In this document: positions 13,379-15,889 of the stretch, one piece after another | How the letters are laid out: every line of letters begins with the position of its first letter | Position numbering within the stretch: position 1 is the first letter of the stretch | Assembly: GCA_905215205.1 (NCBI GenBank) | Contig: CAJMPK010000020.1 | Coordinates: 1-15,889 of the forward strand | Source: an uncultured bacterium | Lineage (GTDB): Bacteria; Actinomycetota; Coriobacteriia; Coriobacteriales; Coriobacteriaceae | DNA: 15,889 bases | Reading direction: 5' to 3' | Notes under the pieces: model-generated | What the model saw: the letters and a program-made list of their open reading frames with translations, nothing else | The model's database searches: none | What the model was told of the DNA's origin: nothing | Made by a program: the position numbers and the translations under genes

Positions 13379-13379
13379 G

Positions 13380-14228
13380 TCATTTTCCGAGCCAGTTTTT
13401 GAACCACCACTCCATGGAGCGGCTCATCTCGGCCATAAAGGGACTGGTGTGTTTGCGGGTGTAGATATCCACCACGCGCTCGCCCACCTCGCGGGCGTGT
13501 GGGCGAAACATCGCATCCATCTCGGCCACCTGCGCGTCCATGGTCGCGTCGTCCGCACGGCAGTAGCGCTCCTCGTGCACCAGGTTCACCACGGGGTGCG
13601 CGATTGCCGGACGCTCCTTACGGGGCGTGCCGATGATGAGCATCGACAGCGGCATGGTATAGGGCGGCAGATCGAGCAGCTCGGCAACTTCCTCGGCATT
13701 CTCGACGATATCACCGATATAGCAGCTCCCCAGGCCCAGGGCCTCGGCGGCAACCACGGCGTTTTGCGCGGCGATCACGGCGTCCTGCGCCGCAACGGCA
13801 AAGTCGCCCAGACCCGGTGCACGACGGGGCGACTTGCCCGTACGCTCTACAAACTCTGGCTCAAAGCAGCCCACGTGCTCAAACAGATCGATCCACTTGG
13901 CATAATCGACCACAAATATTAGTGCCCAGGGCGCCTTGGCGATCATGGGCTGGTGGTCGCACAGGTCGGCCAGGCGGTCGAGCGTAGCCTGCTCGCGGAT
14001 GCTCACGATGGAATACATCATCATGGCGCCCGCCGACGGCGCGCGGCTCGCCGCATGCAGAATCGCCGCCCGCTGCTCGTCGGTCACCGCCACGGGACGG
14101 TCGTCGTCATCGCGCGCGAAGGCACGCGTAGACGAGCGATGCTCCAAGATGTCCAGCACCGCGTTGCCCGTGGTCTCGACCGGATAGCCGCACGTATCCA
14201 CAGCCTTGGTGCAAACCTGCTCGCTCAT
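13380..14228 (-). CDS. Nitroreductase-family FMN oxidoreductase
   Basis: Predicted FMN-dependent, NAD(P)H-using reductase; the natural substrate (quinone, nitro compound or other electron acceptor) cannot be told from sequence. The 282-residue protein shows the FMN phosphate-binding HRSSTRAF (30-37), AASRAPSAGAMMMYS (59-73) and the C-terminal half motif DAVIAAQNAVVAAEALGLGS (149-168) followed by CYIGDI. The last 60 or so residues, ending WWFKNWLGK, extend past the core fold; this is common in nitroreductase-like proteins of anaerobes. The ATG at 14228 has GAGGATGAGG just upstream. The gene appears monocistronic: a hairpin repeat follows its stop, then kup with its own promoter. It is divergent from the LTA-synthase-like gene. 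Confidence 0.88.
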   Translation of the reverse strand: MSEQVCTKAVDTCGYPVETTGNAVLDILEHRSSTRAFARDDDDRPVAVTDEQRAAILHAASRAPSAGAMMMYSIVSIREQATLDRLADLCDHQPMIAKAPWALIFVVDYAKWIDLFEHVGCFEPEFVERTGKSPRRAPGLGDFAVAAQDAVIAAQNAVVAAEALGLGSCYIGDIVENAEEVAELLDLPPYTMPLSMLIIGTPRKERPAIAHPVVNLVHEERYCRADDATMDAQVAEMDAMFRPHAREVGERVVDIYTRKHTSPFMAEMSRSMEWWFKNWLGK

Positions 14229-14285
14229 CGCCTCATCCTCGCTAATTCTTTAAGAAGCCTTTACGTTTCCGTGTAATTCCCGTCC

Positions 14286-14340
14286 ATTATCGCGCACGTC
14301 GCCACTACATTGCGCCACACCGCCGCACGTGCGCGTTAAT
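14286..14340. promoter_or_regulatory. Dyad in the nitroreductase / LTA-synthase-like divergent gap
   Basis: ATTATCGCGCACGT (14286-14299) and ACGTGCGCGTTAAT (14327-14340) are inverted 14-bp copies with one mismatch, 27 nt apart, in a 214-bp divergent promoter region. This is a candidate paired operator for a regulator of either gene; no regulator gene is adjacent to name it. Confidence 0.4.
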
Positions 14341-14442
14341 ATGGCTGGTTGTTGTGCGCAGCCCGCAAATGCAGCGCATATTTAGGTAACAATCGGGTAA
14401 ACCCCCGCTTTCGTAGGTTTTAAGTTTGTGAGGAGTCTCAGC

Positions 14443-15889
14443 ATGTTCGCAGCCGCCATCTCGCTCGTCGGTCTTGCGGCGACCGTCTACCTTGTTTTGC
14501 GCGAGGCCAAGGCCATTCGCGCTCAGTCGGGCACCGTTGCCAAAAGCGCTCTTGGGTGGAGCGTCGCCTTTGGTCTGTTCCAGGTCTTTTTGACCATTTG
14601 GGGCGCTGTGGGCCTCGTTGCCCAAAACGAGCCGCTCGCCTTTGTGATGCTCATCCTGACCAATGCCATTCTCACCGGTTGCGCCTGGGCCAGCATCGCC
14701 CGCGAGCGCATCGCCCCGCGCGTCTTTGCGTTCGCCTCGGCCGATGCGCCCGCCCCCACCGGCAAGCTCGCTCGTTTGCGCGGCGCCTTTGTGGGCAAAC
14801 CGCTCGTCGACGCCGTCCTGTGCCTGCTGCTCGCCGGCGTCTTTGCGCTGCTGGGCATGGAGGTCTCGTCCAACCACGACTTTACCTGGGTCTACCCCCT
14901 GTGCATCCTGCTCGAGTGGGCCATCATCGCCACGCTCATGGCTGGCTTGTTCTTCCTATTCCAGCGCCACGGCGCAGCTCCCGCGGTCCTGGCCTTTGCC
15001 CTCTTTGTCCTGGGCATTGCCGAGTTCTTTGTCATCACGTTTAAATCCATGCCCATCCAGCCGGGCGACCTTTCGGCCATCTCCACCGCCGCCGCGGTCG
15101 CCGGCACCGGCTACACCTTCTCCATCTCGCTGTTCTGCGTGCTGTCCATGGGCTTTACCGCCATCGCCATGCTGCTATGCGAGTACGCCGGCCTGGTGGC
15201 ACCGCACCGTCAGAAGGGTGCCGCCAACGCCAAGCGCATGCTGCTCACCAACCTGCTCGTGGCGGTGCTGTGCCTGGGCGGTGTGACCGCGCATGTCACG
15301 CTTATCGACTACTACAACACCCTCGGCATCACCGTCTACACCTGGCGCCCGCTCGAAAGCTACTGGCGCGAGGGCTACCTGCCCGCTTTCATTAGTGCGG
15401 CACAGTCCATCAAGCCGCCCAAACCCGCCGACTACTCCGTCGACGATGCCAAGGCCACGCTCAAAAAGTATGCCAAGGCCTACGACAAGTCCGACGCGGC
15501 CAAGAGCGACGAGCGCGCCGCCGCAAAGGAGCAGTTCGACAGCGAGAAGCCCACGGTCATCGCCATCATGAACGAGACCTTCTCGGATCTATCCATCTAC
15601 CAGAATATGCGCGCCGGCTACGAGGGCCCGCAGTACTTTAAGAGCCTGTCCAACTGCCTCAGCCGCGGCAAGCTCTATGTGAGCGCCTACGGCGGCGGTA
15701 CCGCCAATACCGAGTTTGAGTTTATGACCGGCAACTCCATGGCCAACCTGGGCTCGGGCGTGTACCCCTACACCATCTACAACATGGAAACGACCGGGAA
15801 CCTGGCAGAGCAGTTCAAGTCGCTCGGCTACACCACCACGGCCATGCACCCCAACCACGCAACCAACTGGAACCGCGAGAACGTCTACA
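14443..15889 (+). CDS. LTA synthase-family membrane phosphotransferase/sulfatase (partial)
   Basis: Predicted membrane enzyme with an extracellular alkaline-phosphatase-fold domain, of the LtaS/phosphoglycerol transferase family, which moves glycerol phosphate from phosphatidylglycerol onto glycolipid or glycan. The 482 visible residues are open at the window edge; the end of the catalytic domain is missing. About eight membrane segments are seen (near 1-20, 37-60, 63-83, 120-138, 149-172, 178-200, 222-246, 266-285), more than the five of classical LtaS. The catalytic domain begins near 369 (PTVIAIMNETFSDL). E378 matches the LtaS metal ligand and T420 in GGGTANTEFEFMTGNS matches the catalytic threonine; MHPN...NWNREN (469-480) fits the substrate-site region. 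A Lys/Ala/Asp-rich linker covers about 330-368. The ATG at 14443 has GAGGAG 7 nt upstream. The substrate cannot be settled from this part. Confidence 0.85.
   Translation, partial: MFAAAISLVGLAATVYLVLREAKAIRAQSGTVAKSALGWSVAFGLFQVFLTIWGAVGLVAQNEPLAFVMLILTNAILTGCAWASIARERIAPRVFAFASADAPAPTGKLARLRGAFVGKPLVDAVLCLLLAGVFALLGMEVSSNHDFTWVYPLCILLEWAIIATLMAGLFFLFQRHGAAPAVLAFALFVLGIAEFFVITFKSMPIQPGDLSAISTAAAVAGTGYTFSISLFCVLSMGFTAIAMLLCEYAGLVAPHRQKGAANAKRMLLTNLLVAVLCLGGVTAHVTLIDYYNTLGITVYTWRPLESYWREGYLPAFISAAQSIKPPKPADYSVDDAKATLKKYAKAYDKSDAAKSDERAAAKEQFDSEKPTVIAIMNETFSDLSIYQNMRAGYEGPQYFKSLSNCLSRGKLYVSAYGGGTANTEFEFMTGNSMANLGSGVYPYTIYNMETTGNLAEQFKSLGYTTTAMHPNHATNWNRENVY

Overview
The window is GC-rich bacterial chromosome, with codons ending mostly in G or C and Shine-Dalgarno sites in front of nearly every gene. 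Gene content and protein sequence suggest a gut Coriobacteriia (Actinomycetota), most likely Collinsella or a close relative. That assignment comes from recall of protein families, not from a search. There are ten protein-coding genes plus one open at the right edge. I see no tRNA, rRNA, CRISPR array, transposase or phage gene.

Layout: (1) 31-1122, minus: a membrane diguanylate cyclase. (2) 1487-3634, plus: the RNA-binding protein Tex. Between these divergent genes lies a 162-bp palindromic element. (3) 4027-4731 and 4925-5752, both minus: a transaldolase and a Cof-type HAD phosphatase. The tex/transaldolase convergent gap (3635-4026) holds a second, unrelated palindromic element with a central terminator hairpin, plus a separate perfect 22-bp hairpin. 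(4) 5828-8386, plus: a two-domain RlmKL-type 23S rRNA methyltransferase whose first catalytic domain looks degenerate. (5) 8481-13221, minus: a potassium block in transcription order kup, small membrane protein, short kdpD, kdpE. The Kup transporter lies next to a KdpD/KdpE-type two-component pair; no kdpFABC genes are in view. (6) 13380-14228, minus: an FMN nitroreductase. (7) 14443 to the right edge, plus: a membrane sulfatase-fold enzyme of the lipoteichoic acid synthase family, cut by the window end.

The genes are ordinary housekeeping or accessory types. The most unusual signal is between them: several intergenic gaps carry long, mutually different inverted repeats, some with terminator-like hairpins at their centres (about 1244-1405, 3644-3859, 3925-3996, 8392-8455, 10853-10891, 13344-13378). 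They look like dispersed palindromic (REP/MITE-like) repeats, some adopted as terminators. Other points worth checking are the KdpD lacking its usual N-terminal sensor half, the attenuator-like hairpin 28 nt before kdpD, and the loss of the NPPY motif in the RlmL half of RlmKL.
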